Assembly: GCA_937942115.1 (NCBI GenBank) | Contig: CALDFY010000133.1 | Span: forward strand, 1-21,089 | Source: an uncultured Anaerolineae bacterium | GTDB lineage: Bacteria > Chloroflexota > Anaerolineae > B4-G1 > DUEL01 | DNA: 21,089 nt | Direction of reading: 5' to 3' | Shown: one piece after another, positions 1-8,290 of the stretch | Layout: every line of letters starts with the position of its first letter | Numbering within the stretch: the stretch's first letter is position 1 | Translations under genes and position numbers: made by a program | The notes under the pieces: model-generated | The model's input: the letters and a program-made list of their open reading frames with translations, nothing else | Database searches by the model: none | Told to the model about the DNA's origin: nothing

Positions 1-277
1 GGCGGAGAGGCTGGCGATCTCCCAGCCGTCTATCCGGCGGGGGTCGGGAAGGTCGGGCTGGAGCAGGAGCGGCATAGCCGCCAGCACGTTGGCCAGCGGG
101 GGGTGGATGTGGACCGGTTGCAGCCGCAGGTCGCCGGTGCGCAGATAGGTATAGCCTGCTAAAATTATGAAACCCTTCGTCATATATGAAGGAAGCCGCA
201 TGGGCATGAACTATCGCCTGGGTGAAGAGCGCCAGAAGGAGGAAAGAGAAAAGCAGAAGGAGCAAACCTTTCCGCAT
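1..277 (-). CDS. GT39-type membrane glycosyltransferase, N-terminal part, frameshifted and cut by the window edge
   Basis: Read leftward from an ATG at 277, the product starts MRKGLLLLLFSFLLLALF, a signal-anchor-like helix, and continues to FIYDEGFHN. The frame is then lost. One base out of register it resumes as LAGYTYLRTGDLRLQPVHIHPPLANVL and PDLPDPRRIDGWE. Joined, these match the start of the gene at 4963-2492 (VIDEGMHLASGYSILRTGDYRL, HPPLAKL, PDLPDPRQL), so this is its paralogue. The acidic DEG and HPPL motifs are typical of GT-C enzymes that use polyprenyl-phosphate sugars. Removing one A from the run at 161-164 restores the frame. The ATG at 277 follows the stop of the upstream gene by 22 bases, so it should be the last visible gene of that operon. 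A caller ignoring the shift would start at the ATG at 183. Either a decayed gene or a base error fits. Confidence 0.7.
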   Translation of the reverse strand, partial: MRKGLLLLLFSFLLLALFTQAIVHAHAASFIYDEGFHNFSRLYLSAHRRPAAATGPHPPPAGQRAGGYAAPAPARPSRPPPDRRLGDRQPLR

Positions 278-299
278 AAGCAACCTGAGAGTCTCTTCT

Positions 300-2495
300 T
301 CAAGGAAAAACCGGCCATATCACAACCGAGTTGGCTTCTACTGCTTCTTCATCTACTGTCGCCAGAAGGCGCTCCCCATTCTCCAAACTATACCATCCAA
401 CAGCGATGCGGTTTCCCGGCCGGAGCGTTACCCCTCGCAGGATGTGGACGTCCAGTACCCGGTCTCCGGGCTGCCACAGGGATGTGGGGAACGCGCCGCC
501 CATCGGCGGACCGTCTCCTGCCTGAAGCAAACGGCCATCTGCGTCGTAGAGGTGAACGAACACGTGCTCATCCTGCGATAGAGGGATCAGAGACTCCCAG
601 CACAGGATGACCCGAATGTCTTCCCCTTCTGGAGCGACCTGGGCATGGGTCAGCGCAACTGCACCGCCGAAGCGAATATTTGAAGTCAGGCGCCCTTCCT
701 CAGGGCAGGAGGGCTCCTTACCCGGCCAGCGCAGGCGGGCCAGGATCCAGCGGCTTCCGGCCGGGGTATCTCCTACATATACCGGCAGCGGGGTCATTGT
801 TTCTTCGTCATATACCCCCAGTTGCAAATCCCAGGCCTGCGTGGGGAAATCGGTATCCGGCAGACGGAAGCGGTAACGGTCAACCACTGCCAGGCCAGGT
901 TGCCATGCAGTAGTGGGATAATTCCCTCGCCCTGGCCAGGAGTCGTAGGTCCAGCGGAGGGTGTTATCGCCCGGGATTGGCGAGACCAGTTGCAGGGCAA
1001 TGTTGTAATCACGGGTGATGGGCACTGTGGCCTGCCAGTACAGGGCTACATCCAGAAACCGCCTTTCGGGTTGAGCCTCCAGGTCGTAACCCAGTAGACG
1101 GATAGCGTCCCCAAAGATCACGTCGGTGGGGTTCGCGGGGAGAACGGTGTCTGCAGAGCGCACTGGCGGTGGGGCAAAAAAGGCAGGGAGAATCCATGCT
1201 ACCGTTGCTAACGCCAGGAGGACCAGAACGATACCGATTCCCCGGACAATCCATCGGGAACGAGTTAGATAAAGTATGCCTACGGCCATCAGGATAGCCA
1301 CAGCAGGCAAAGCCGGAAATAACAATCTTCCTCCAGCCGCATAGGTCATTGTATCCCAGCGAACCCAACCCGTGAATACGAGCAGGAACCAGCCCCCGAG
1401 GATCAGCCCGGCCCGCCGTTCTCCGGAGGAAAGGTGCGGCCAGGCCCATATCCATCCAGCAACCCCTCCGCAAATCAGCAAGAGGTAGGGAAGATAGAAG
1501 GCCTCAGGGTAAAAGGCACAGGGGATTTGCCCCCAGAAAGAACGAAACATCAGGCCACTTTCCGCCAGTGGGAAAACGGGGATGGTGCGACGGCCCACCA
1601 GGTCCAGCATTGGCTGGAGGGCCGTCGGATCACCGTAGAGGCGCCAGTTTCGCCAAAACCACCCCCCGCTGACCATGAGGGCGCCAAAGGCCATCAGCAT
1701 GCTGTAAGAAGCGAATTGGCCCAGGGCTCGCCAGGAGCGGCGGGGCCAGAGAGCAACAGCCATTGCCAGGATTGCCAGGGGCAGGAGCAACCATCCGCTG
1801 AGTTTGGACATCCCTGCCAATCCCGCGATAAGGCCCAGGACGAGGCTCTGACGCCATGAGAAGCCTTTTTCTAAAGCAACGAATACCGAATACAGCCCAA
1901 CAGTGCTCAAGGGCGTGACCAGATTGTCGTTATTTACACCGCTGGCGGTAAAGAGAAACTGCGGGTTAAACGCCACAATGGCGGTTGCCAGCAGAGCGAT
2001 GCGCCGGAAGCGGAAGAGCCGGCGTGCCAGAAAGTAAGTAGCGACAACCGTGATGGTTTGTAAAAGAGTGGACCATATCCGGAGGCCGTGGAGCATCAAC
2101 AATGTGCCATGCCAGGGGAAGGCTTCCTGGTGAGGGTTATGGTAGAAGACGGCCCGGTTGTCATATTGCATCGGGGCACCTGGCCCACAGGCGACTCGCG
2201 ACTTGAAGCGAATATGGGCCAGAGCATCGTCGGCCCGCCATCCCATCATCCGAACCAGGGCGGCAGATAGCCAATAGTACAGAGGGGGCTGAGAGGCTTC
2301 CTGCCGGTAGAGATAATCCTCCGCCTCCGGTGTGCCGTGGATAGGCAGACGGCCAGCATCGGCAATATAGCGGATCACTTCAAAATGGCCGGGCTCGTCC
2401 AGGTTTTCAAAGGGGGGGACCACGATACCATAGACGAGGCCCAGACCAAGAAATGCTAATGCCAGTGGCAAAACTTCAGAGTAAGGCCGCTTCAC
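300..2495 (-). CDS. Multi-spanning GT-C glycosyltransferase-like protein (DUF2142/ArnT-like) with C-terminal beta-sandwich domains
   Basis: 731 residues. The start is a GTG at 2495, preceded by a G-rich Shine-Dalgarno-like stretch. An N-terminal helix is followed by PPFENLDEPGHF (27-38), placed like the catalytic acidic loop of GT-C enzymes, then QPPLYYWL (69-76) and FNPQFLFTASGVNNDN (about 177-192). Many hydrophobic helices run to about residue 440. The remaining ~280 residues are non-membrane, with two beta-rich modules containing LYWQAT, DYNIALQLVSP and YPTTAWQPG, probably exported. The protein is closely similar along its whole length to the gene at 7206-4960. In family terms it probably moves a sugar from a lipid-phosphate donor onto an acceptor at the outer face of the membrane; donor and acceptor cannot be read from sequence. 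It is third in the minus-strand operon. DUF2142 is recalled from the PPF-(N)-DE-HF pattern, not searched. Confidence 0.8.
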   Translation of the reverse strand: MKRPYSEVLPLALAFLGLGLVYGIVVPPFENLDEPGHFEVIRYIADAGRLPIHGTPEAEDYLYRQEASQPPLYYWLSAALVRMMGWRADDALAHIRFKSRVACGPGAPMQYDNRAVFYHNPHQEAFPWHGTLLMLHGLRIWSTLLQTITVVATYFLARRLFRFRRIALLATAIVAFNPQFLFTASGVNNDNLVTPLSTVGLYSVFVALEKGFSWRQSLVLGLIAGLAGMSKLSGWLLLPLAILAMAVALWPRRSWRALGQFASYSMLMAFGALMVSGGWFWRNWRLYGDPTALQPMLDLVGRRTIPVFPLAESGLMFRSFWGQIPCAFYPEAFYLPYLLLICGGVAGWIWAWPHLSSGERRAGLILGGWFLLVFTGWVRWDTMTYAAGGRLLFPALPAVAILMAVGILYLTRSRWIVRGIGIVLVLLALATVAWILPAFFAPPPVRSADTVLPANPTDVIFGDAIRLLGYDLEAQPERRFLDVALYWQATVPITRDYNIALQLVSPIPGDNTLRWTYDSWPGRGNYPTTAWQPGLAVVDRYRFRLPDTDFPTQAWDLQLGVYDEETMTPLPVYVGDTPAGSRWILARLRWPGKEPSCPEEGRLTSNIRFGGAVALTHAQVAPEGEDIRVILCWESLIPLSQDEHVFVHLYDADGRLLQAGDGPPMGGAFPTSLWQPGDRVLDVHILRGVTLRPGNRIAVGWYSLENGERLLATVDEEAVEANSVVIWPVFP

Positions 2496-4963
2496 CAGAG
2501 ACCCCCTATCAGGGCCCCCGAAACACCAGGGGGAGATAGACGCGCGTGATCGGAGGAACCGCTATGGTCACCTCCAGCGGGCCGTACACCTCGGTAACGC
2601 ACGCATCCGTCAGCGGATGACGGGAGAAGATGTAGAACCGGACCGTCTGCCCGTCCTCCAGATCCGAGAGCACCACGCGGTGGAACAAGCCACCACTCCA
2701 TCGTATCCAGCCAGTAGGCGCCAGTGCGCAGCCAGCGTTCTTCACTTCCAGGGGGCAGTGGAAATCGGTGGCGCTGAACGATGATGTCCCCCGGCTGCCA
2801 GACTACCGGCGAAACTCCCAGGCCGTCATTCTGCCCGATCATCTCGCCCGCCCCGTTCAGGAGATGCCCCATAATGGAGAGCGAACGGGTAATCGGCCCC
2901 TCGGTGACCTGCCACCAGGTCTCTACAGTCAGGCCATCCGTCTCAGGCCGCGCGCGGGCTCCCAGGAACACCAGCGGGCCATCCAGGGATACCGGCACGG
3001 TCACCCCCTCCGGAAGCGCCAACGCCGCCGGGTCCGACACAGGCGTACCGGCCGGCCATTCGTAGATGCGAAAGGGCGGTAACGCCCCCCGCCGCTTCTG
3101 CTCGTAGGAAAGGCGAGCAGGAGTCAGATGAGCCCGAATAAATGGTGTCTCCATAGATGTATCCCGACGGAGGACGTACCACCCGGCGGACGTCCCCCCA
3201 CCTGGGTACAGCCAGGCCTGAGTACAATCAAACTCCACCCGCCGCAAGTCATTCCGGCCAAACCCTTCCGCAACCGCCTCTGGTGGGAGCGGAGCCAACG
3301 GAGCAGCACACTGGGCCACCCACTCCGGGGCCGGCTCCTGGGGCGGAACTCGGTAATAAAACAGCACATGGGCGATCCGGGCATCCGGCTCCCGTTTCCG
3401 GAACCAGTCATACATTTCCGGGTCTACCAGTGGGATGCCGTCCAGTGTCGTCGTGCTGATAACGTAATCTCCAGGCGGCGGATTGAATCGGGAGGGGAAA
3501 ATCGCGGGGGTGTTTCCCCACATTGGGGTGAGCGGCTCATACCGCACACCGTAGAGGGCCGGGTCATAGGTGGGAAGAAAGGCCGAGAGGTAGACCCTTT
3601 CCAGCCCTCGCTCCTGCTGGAAACGGGCCAGGTCTCTGTAGCCCTGTCCCCAGTCGGTGTTGGAATCGGCCAGGTAGCGCCAGCCGTTATCCGGGCCGCC
3701 CGCCAGTTCGTTGAAGTAAGCCAGGTAATGGGGCGCAACCCGCAGCGTGCCAATGAGCAGCCAGGCCAGCAACGGAATACGGAGTACGGGATACGCGTGT
3801 ACTCCGTATTCCGTATTCCGTACCCCCCGACCCGCGAGGATGAACAGGAACGGCAGGACAGGTAGCAGGTGGCGATAGCCGATGTTCAAGGGGCTGGCCA
3901 GTGTGGTGACTCCATAGAGGAGAGGGAAAACGACGACCGGGCCCCATCGGCCGACCAGGCGGGACGTGTCCATAGGGTGACGGAAAAGGGTAGGGACAGC
4001 CAAAATCAACGCAATCATCAGAAGCAACTGGGTAGGCAAAGGGGTCTTCAGGACGAAAGCGACCGGGAAGTAGTACCACCAGCCATGGGTACGGTTTTCT
4101 CCCAGCAGGAAAGCCGGATGGCCATCGGCGATATGGCGGCGCAGACGGAGGAAGGGGATGGCGTGACTGGGGGCCGGAGCGAGAATATCGGTGCCCGGAA
4201 TTGGGCCAAATTCAAACCCATAGAGGGCCCAAAGGGTCAGGCCCGCCAGGCCGAAAAGCCCCACTATGGCGCTCCATCGCCGGGGGCGGGCCAGCAATCC
4301 CAGCAAAAAGGCCGTCGGAACCAGCAAGACAGCCGATGTCTTGGTGCCCAGGGCCAGGCCCAGCGCAAGACCTGCGGCCAGCCAGCGGGCCACTGTCGGC
4401 TGGCGGAGCCAGCGGGCAAAGAGGAACAGGGCCAGCGCGGCCATCGTGGCGGCCCCCAGGTCGGTCCCCGCCACTGATGCGTGGGCCAGGATATTCGGGT
4501 CCAGAGCCAGCAGGAAGAGGCTCAGCACACCAGCCCCTCTTTCCTCCAGATCGGCCGTCCACCGGTACACCGTCGCTCCCAGCAAGAGACCCAGGAGCGC
4601 GGTCATCGCGCGGGCCGGAAAGATCAGGCGATCAACGGGCTGATAAGAGGTGATCGTTTGCTGGGCCACTGTTAGCAGAGGAACGCTCTCGGTCAGATCC
4701 CGAAGGGTCGCCTCCCACGCGGGGAGTTGCCGGGGGTCTGGAAGGTCGGGCACGAACAACAGGGGAAGAGACGCCCATAGTTTGGCCAGCGGCGGGTGTT
4801 CCTCTACCAGGCGGTAATCCCCGGTCCGGAGGATGCTGTAGCCGCTGGCCAGGTGCATCCCTTCGTCAATCACCATAGAAGTGGACCGGGCCGCGAAGAG
4901 GGCCAGCGCCCATAAGATCACGAGTAAGAAAGCAGCCAGCCAGTAGAACCGAACAGGTTTCAT
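2492..4963 (-). CDS. GT39-type (PMT/ArnT-like) membrane glycosyltransferase, C-terminal end probably frameshifted
   Basis: Start chosen at ATG 4963, which overlaps the upstream stop as ATGA; the open frame extends further upstream but there it only shadows the upstream gene. The 823-residue product opens with a signal-anchor helix, then VIDEGMH (31-37) and HPPLAKLW (56-63), the acidic and HPPL motifs of GT-C enzymes. Multiple helices follow, then LADSNTDWGQGYRDL (about 430), a motif common at the end of the membrane part in this family, and a beta-rich tail. The last ~60 residues in this frame (PPRGALGSGGRADG onward) look non-native. Shifting one base near 2672-2705 gives RVVLSDLEDGQTVRFYIFSRHP ending VYLPLVFRGP, stop at 2509. 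That end resembles the YLPLV tails I associate with Chloroflexota surface proteins, so 2509 is likely the original stop. Second gene of the operon. Confidence 0.8.
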   Translation of the reverse strand: MKPVRFYWLAAFLLVILWALALFAARSTSMVIDEGMHLASGYSILRTGDYRLVEEHPPLAKLWASLPLLFVPDLPDPRQLPAWEATLRDLTESVPLLTVAQQTITSYQPVDRLIFPARAMTALLGLLLGATVYRWTADLEERGAGVLSLFLLALDPNILAHASVAGTDLGAATMAALALFLFARWLRQPTVARWLAAGLALGLALGTKTSAVLLVPTAFLLGLLARPRRWSAIVGLFGLAGLTLWALYGFEFGPIPGTDILAPAPSHAIPFLRLRRHIADGHPAFLLGENRTHGWWYYFPVAFVLKTPLPTQLLLMIALILAVPTLFRHPMDTSRLVGRWGPVVVFPLLYGVTTLASPLNIGYRHLLPVLPFLFILAGRGVRNTEYGVHAYPVLRIPLLAWLLIGTLRVAPHYLAYFNELAGGPDNGWRYLADSNTDWGQGYRDLARFQQERGLERVYLSAFLPTYDPALYGVRYEPLTPMWGNTPAIFPSRFNPPPGDYVISTTTLDGIPLVDPEMYDWFRKREPDARIAHVLFYYRVPPQEPAPEWVAQCAAPLAPLPPEAVAEGFGRNDLRRVEFDCTQAWLYPGGGTSAGWYVLRRDTSMETPFIRAHLTPARLSYEQKRRGALPPFRIYEWPAGTPVSDPAALALPEGVTVPVSLDGPLVFLGARARPETDGLTVETWWQVTEGPITRSLSIMGHLLNGAGEMIGQNDGLGVSPVVWQPGDIIVQRHRFPLPPGSEERWLRTGAYWLDTMEWWLVPPRGALGSGGRADGPVLHLLPSSADGCVRYRGVRPAGGDHSGSSDHARLSPPGVSGALIGGLW
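3772..3823. repeat. Palindromic 7-bp-repeat element inside a coding sequence
   Basis: A perfect 16-bp inverted repeat (arms 3772-3787 and 3799-3814, loop of 11) carries three TCCGTAT/C heptads in tandem at 3803-3823. It is read in frame in the host gene as NTEYGVHAYPVLRIP, just before a membrane helix. Confidence 0.75.
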
Positions 4964-7206
4964 CCGCCCTGGTCCGATGGCCGTTCTGGCCAGATAGGGA
5001 TCGCTGCGTCCGGAACCGGAACTCCCCCAATGGTCACCGGCAGGCGGACGCCGTCTCCCAGCCGATAAAGCCCCACGGCAACGCGGCCGCCTTCTACCAG
5101 CAGGGGCAAGGGATGAACGTCCAGAATCACATCCCCGGGTTGCCACAGGGATGTAGGAAAGGCGCCCCCCATCGGCGGCCCGTCCCCTGCCGCTAAAAGG
5201 GTACCAGAGGCATCGTAGAGGTGGACAAAGACGTGATAATCGTCGGCCAGAGGAGCAAGGCTCTGCCAGCACAGAGTCACCCGGGTCCCGATCTCATCGG
5301 TCATCACACCGGCATAGGTCAGCGCTACGCTCTCGCCCAGACGAACCTGTGCCATCAGACGGTCGGATTCAGGGCAAACGGGCGTCGTCCCCGGCAGTCG
5401 CAATCGTTCAAGGATCAATCGTCCCCCGATGACTGTCCCCTCCATAGAGACGGGGAGAGAACCCTCCTTCGGATCATACAGAACCACCTGCAAGTCCCAG
5501 GCCTGGGTGGGGAAATCTGCGGGCGGCAGATAAAACCGGTGGCGGTCCCGGACCACTTCGCCAGGTTGCCAGGCAGAAGTCGGATAATTTCCGCGTCCGG
5601 GCCAAGAATCATAGGTCCAACGCAATGTATTATCCCCGGGAACCGGAGAGACCAGTTGAAGAGCCATCACGTAATCACTCGTCATTGGCGCAATGGCCTG
5701 CCAGTAAAGGGTCACGTCTAAAAAATTCTTCTCAGGTCGGGCGCGCAGATCGTAACCCAAGAAGCGAATCACATCCCCGAAGCGCGCTGAAACAGGATGC
5801 TGAGGGCGCACCGCGTCGGGGTCGGCATAACGGGGCGGCGGAGCGTAGAAGGCAGGAAGAATCACAGTCACCGTCCAGAGGGCCAAGATGAACAGAAGAA
5901 CGATGAATGACCGAATGACCCATGACCGAATCATTGGCAGAATGCCGAACGTCCCAATGACCAGTGAGTGAATACCCAGTGAGAGGAGAATGCCAACGGC
6001 AGGAAGAGCAGGAAAAAGGAGGCGGCCACCCGGCGCCGGGGTCATCATATCCCAACGGACCCAGCCGACCAGGACCAGCAAGAACCAAGCGGCGAGAAGG
6101 GCGGCAGTCCATCGTTCTACGGAGGGAAATCGTCGCCAGCCCCAGAGCAAGCCGAAGGCGCCCACTGTGGTGATGAGAAAATAGGGGATATAGAAGCCCG
6201 TGGGATAAAAAGAGCAAGGAATCTGTCCCCAGAAAGAGCGAAATACCAGCCCTGCCTCGTTCCAGGGGTAAATGGGCGACCCGCGCAGGCCCACCAGTTC
6301 CAGCATAGGAGCCAGCGCAGTGGGGTCACCATAGAGGCGCCAGTTCCGCCAGAACCACCAGCCGGAAAGTGTGAGGGGTATGAAAATGACCAATGACCAA
6401 TGACCCATCAGTGAAGCAGCCCGGGTTCGGAGGCGAGTACTCTGCCCAGAGCGATAGAAAGCGAACAGGATGACCGGGAGGGAGAGAGGAAGCAGGAGCC
6501 AGCCACTCAGTTTGGAAAGTCCCGCCAGACCGATCAGGAAACCCAGCACAAGTGTACGCCGGACCGAAAGGCCCTCCTGAAGGATGCGAAAGAGCAGGTA
6601 AAGTCCCCATGTAGCCAGAGGAGTGACCAAGTTATCATTGTTTACGCCGCTGGCGACAAAGAGGAACTGGGGATTAAAGGCCACCATCGCGCTGGCCAGT
6701 GGTGCAACACTCGGATGGTCGGGGAACATACGTCGGGCCAGTGCCCACGTGCCGAGGACGGTTAGAGCCTGCAAAAGGGTGGACCCGAGGCGCAGGACAT
6801 GAAGCATCAGGAGAGTATCCCGCCATGGAAAGTGCTCCTGATGAGGGTTGTGATAGAAGATGGCCCGATTGTCATAAAGAGAGGGCGCGTTGGGCCCGCA
6901 AGCCACGCGCGGATTGAATCGGATGTACGTTTCCATATCTCCGGCCTGCAATCCCAGAAGACGCACCAATCCGGCGGAAAGCAGATAATACAGCGGAGGT
7001 TGGGAGGCCTCCTGCCGGTAGTGGTACATTTCGGCTTCTGGGGTCCCGTGGACAGGTAGATGCCCTCTCTCTGCAACGTAACGGATAACGCCAAAATGCT
7101 CTATCTCGTCCAGATTTTCAAAAGGCGGGACGATAACGCCGCTGGCCAGGCCGAGAATAACGAATGCCAGAATGAGGGGGAGAACTTCGGTCAGGGATCG
7201 TTTCAT
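4960..7206 (-). CDS. Multi-spanning GT-C glycosyltransferase-like protein (DUF2142/ArnT-like), paralogue of the gene at 2495-300
   Basis: 748 residues from ATG 7206, with GGAAG as a plausible ribosome site. It opens MKRSLTEVLPLILAFVILGL and has PPFENLDEIEHF (27-38), QPPLYYLL (69-76) and FNPQFLFVASGVNNDN, all shared with the 731-residue paralogue. About ten membrane helices are followed by beta-rich modules from about residue 465 (LYWQAIAP, LQLVSPVPGDNTLRWTYDSWPGRGNYPTS). The strongest identity to the paralogue is in this exported region. First gene of the minus-strand operon; its TGA overlaps the next ATG. Its expected role, by family, is sugar transfer from a lipid carrier on the outer membrane face, perhaps with the GT39-type partner encoded next to it; the partnership is inferred from duplication of the pair. 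Two 7-bp repeat tracts (around 5905-5930 and 6385-6405) are translated within it. Confidence 0.8.
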   Translation of the reverse strand: MKRSLTEVLPLILAFVILGLASGVIVPPFENLDEIEHFGVIRYVAERGHLPVHGTPEAEMYHYRQEASQPPLYYLLSAGLVRLLGLQAGDMETYIRFNPRVACGPNAPSLYDNRAIFYHNPHQEHFPWRDTLLMLHVLRLGSTLLQALTVLGTWALARRMFPDHPSVAPLASAMVAFNPQFLFVASGVNNDNLVTPLATWGLYLLFRILQEGLSVRRTLVLGFLIGLAGLSKLSGWLLLPLSLPVILFAFYRSGQSTRLRTRAASLMGHWSLVIFIPLTLSGWWFWRNWRLYGDPTALAPMLELVGLRGSPIYPWNEAGLVFRSFWGQIPCSFYPTGFYIPYFLITTVGAFGLLWGWRRFPSVERWTAALLAAWFLLVLVGWVRWDMMTPAPGGRLLFPALPAVGILLSLGIHSLVIGTFGILPMIRSWVIRSFIVLLFILALWTVTVILPAFYAPPPRYADPDAVRPQHPVSARFGDVIRFLGYDLRARPEKNFLDVTLYWQAIAPMTSDYVMALQLVSPVPGDNTLRWTYDSWPGRGNYPTSAWQPGEVVRDRHRFYLPPADFPTQAWDLQVVLYDPKEGSLPVSMEGTVIGGRLILERLRLPGTTPVCPESDRLMAQVRLGESVALTYAGVMTDEIGTRVTLCWQSLAPLADDYHVFVHLYDASGTLLAAGDGPPMGGAFPTSLWQPGDVILDVHPLPLLVEGGRVAVGLYRLGDGVRLPVTIGGVPVPDAAIPIWPERPSDQGG
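6385..6405. repeat. AATGACC heptad tandem repeat within coding sequence
   Basis: Three exact AATGACC units run from 6385 to 6405 inside the 748-residue membrane protein gene, read there as part of LMGHWSLVIF. A looser relative (GAATGACC twice, then CATGACC) lies at 5905-5927 in the same gene and encodes MIRSWVIRSFI. Confidence 0.6.
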
Positions 7207-7470
7207 AGGAGTCTTCCAATTACAATTTACAAAGCGATGAAGCCGGGGAGATGGTCTCAGATCACCGCCGGAGCGGCAGAGAAGACCAGTAACGTGTCCG
7301 TTCCTGCGAGGTCAAGTAAACCAATAGGAATTCCCACATTGAGGCTCCCAATCATCTACTATCTGCCAGCGTCGGAATTTTGCAGGTTCATTCTACCTCA
7401 AATAGCCGGGAGAGCAAGTGCTTGACGGAAAAGCCCCGGCGGTATATCATTTTCCCGCAAAGGAGACCCC
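7207..7470. other. Divergent intergenic region between the glycosyltransferase operon and birA
   Basis: 264 bases without a gene. It holds the birA promoter on the plus strand. On the minus strand the best candidate is TTGACC (complement of 7310-7315) with a poor -10 seventeen bases on, so the operon promoter is uncertain. A short AT-rich tract at 7214-7229 (attacaatttacaa) looks like remnants of another 7-bp repeat. Confidence 0.4.
7422..7450 (+). promoter_or_regulatory. Sigma-70-type promoter of birA
   Basis: TTGACG at 7422-7427, a 17-base spacer, and TATCAT at 7445-7450. AAGGAG at 7459-7464 lies just before the GTG start. Confidence 0.7.
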
Positions 7471-8232
7471 GTGAACTGTATCTTATTGACCCGAATCCAC
7501 CTGGCCTCCACCACCTCCACCAACGACGTGGCCCGGGAGATGGCCGCGCAGGGGGCGCCGGAGGGGACGGTGGTCACCGCCGACTACCAGACCGCCGGAC
7601 GGGGCCGCCTGGGCAGGCGCTGGTTGGCGCCGCCGGGCACCTCTCTGCTCTGCTCCGTCCTCTTCCGGCCCGCCTCCGATGCGGGACCCCTCGCCCCTGT
7701 CACCGACCTGACGATGATCTGCGCCCTGGCCGCCGCCGACGCGGTAGAGGCCACCGCCGACCTCCCGGTCTCCCTGAAGTGGCCCAACGACCTCGTCGTC
7801 GTTCGGGGGGAGTCCTGGCGGAAACTGGGGGGCCTCCTGGCTGAAACCGGCCTCTCCGGCGACCGGCTGGACTTCGTGATTGTCGGCGTGGGGGTCAACG
7901 TGAATGTCCCGCCGGAAGTCCTGCCCGACCTGGCTCCCGACGCCACCAGCATCCTGGCCGAAACGGGCCGGATGACCGACCGAGAGGTCCTGTTGGACCG
8001 CTTCTTGAAGGGGGTGAAGGGCCGCTATGAGCGGTGGCAAACCGGGGAACGGCCCTGGGCCGAATGGGCCGCCCGTCTGGCTACGCTGGGCCGGCCCGTG
8101 CGGGTGGTCACAGGGGAAGGGGAACAGCACGGAGTGGCTGAGGCAGTGGACGAGGACGGCGCGCTTCTGCTCCGTACTCCCGATGGAAACCTGCACCGGA
8201 TTCGGACAGGGGATGTCCTGCTGGCCCATTAA
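7471..8232 (+). CDS. birA: Biotin--[acetyl-CoA-carboxylase] ligase, monofunctional
   Basis: 253 residues from GTG 7471, set by AAGGAG six bases upstream. The enzyme makes biotinyl-5'-AMP and transfers biotin to the lysine of the carboxyl carrier protein of acetyl-CoA carboxylase and related enzymes in the cytoplasm. The family motifs are present: STTSTNDVA (13-21), GRGRLGR (43-49, biotin and adenylate loop), KWPND (103-107), KLGGLLAE (118-125) and GVGVNVN (139-145). A small SH3-like C-terminal domain (about 205-253) follows. The N-terminal helix-turn-helix of E. coli BirA is missing, so this form should not repress biotin genes itself. It has its own promoter, is divergent from the glycosyltransferase operon, and converges on ileS. 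No other biotin gene is nearby. Confidence 0.93.
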   Translation: MNCILLTRIHLASTTSTNDVAREMAAQGAPEGTVVTADYQTAGRGRLGRRWLAPPGTSLLCSVLFRPASDAGPLAPVTDLTMICALAAADAVEATADLPVSLKWPNDLVVVRGESWRKLGGLLAETGLSGDRLDFVIVGVGVNVNVPPEVLPDLAPDATSILAETGRMTDREVLLDRFLKGVKGRYERWQTGERPWAEWAARLATLGRPVRVVTGEGEQHGVAEAVDEDGALLLRTPDGNLHRIRTGDVLLAH

Positions 8233-8250
8233 GGGGCATCGGTGATCAAA

Positions 8251-8279
8251 GCGGCGGCGGCCCTTCGGGCCGCCGCCGC
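8251..8279. terminator. Strong GC hairpin between convergent birA and ileS
   Basis: A perfect 13-bp stem (GCGGCGGCGGCCC with its complement) and a TTC loop, closed as C(TTCG)G. It lies 18 bases after birA and 11 bases after the end of ileS, so it could end transcripts from both sides. It has no clear T-run on either side, so it may act as a 3'-end stabiliser or need Rho. Confidence 0.65.
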
Positions 8280-8290
8280 ATTCCCGGCAT

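Noticed and set aside
3128..3865. 245-residue plus-strand open frame within the GT39-type gene
   Set aside because: Antisense shadow with no domain, rich in Arg, Pro and Gly, and without a ribosome site.
4964..5272. N-terminal extension of the GT39-type gene upstream of 4963
   Set aside because: Arg/Gly/Ser-rich shadow of the upstream gene. The ATGA overlap at 4963 followed by a signal-anchor helix is the natural start.
7483..8229. 248-residue minus-strand open frame opposite birA
   Set aside because: Gly/Gln/Arg-rich mirror of birA. All BirA motifs are on the plus strand.
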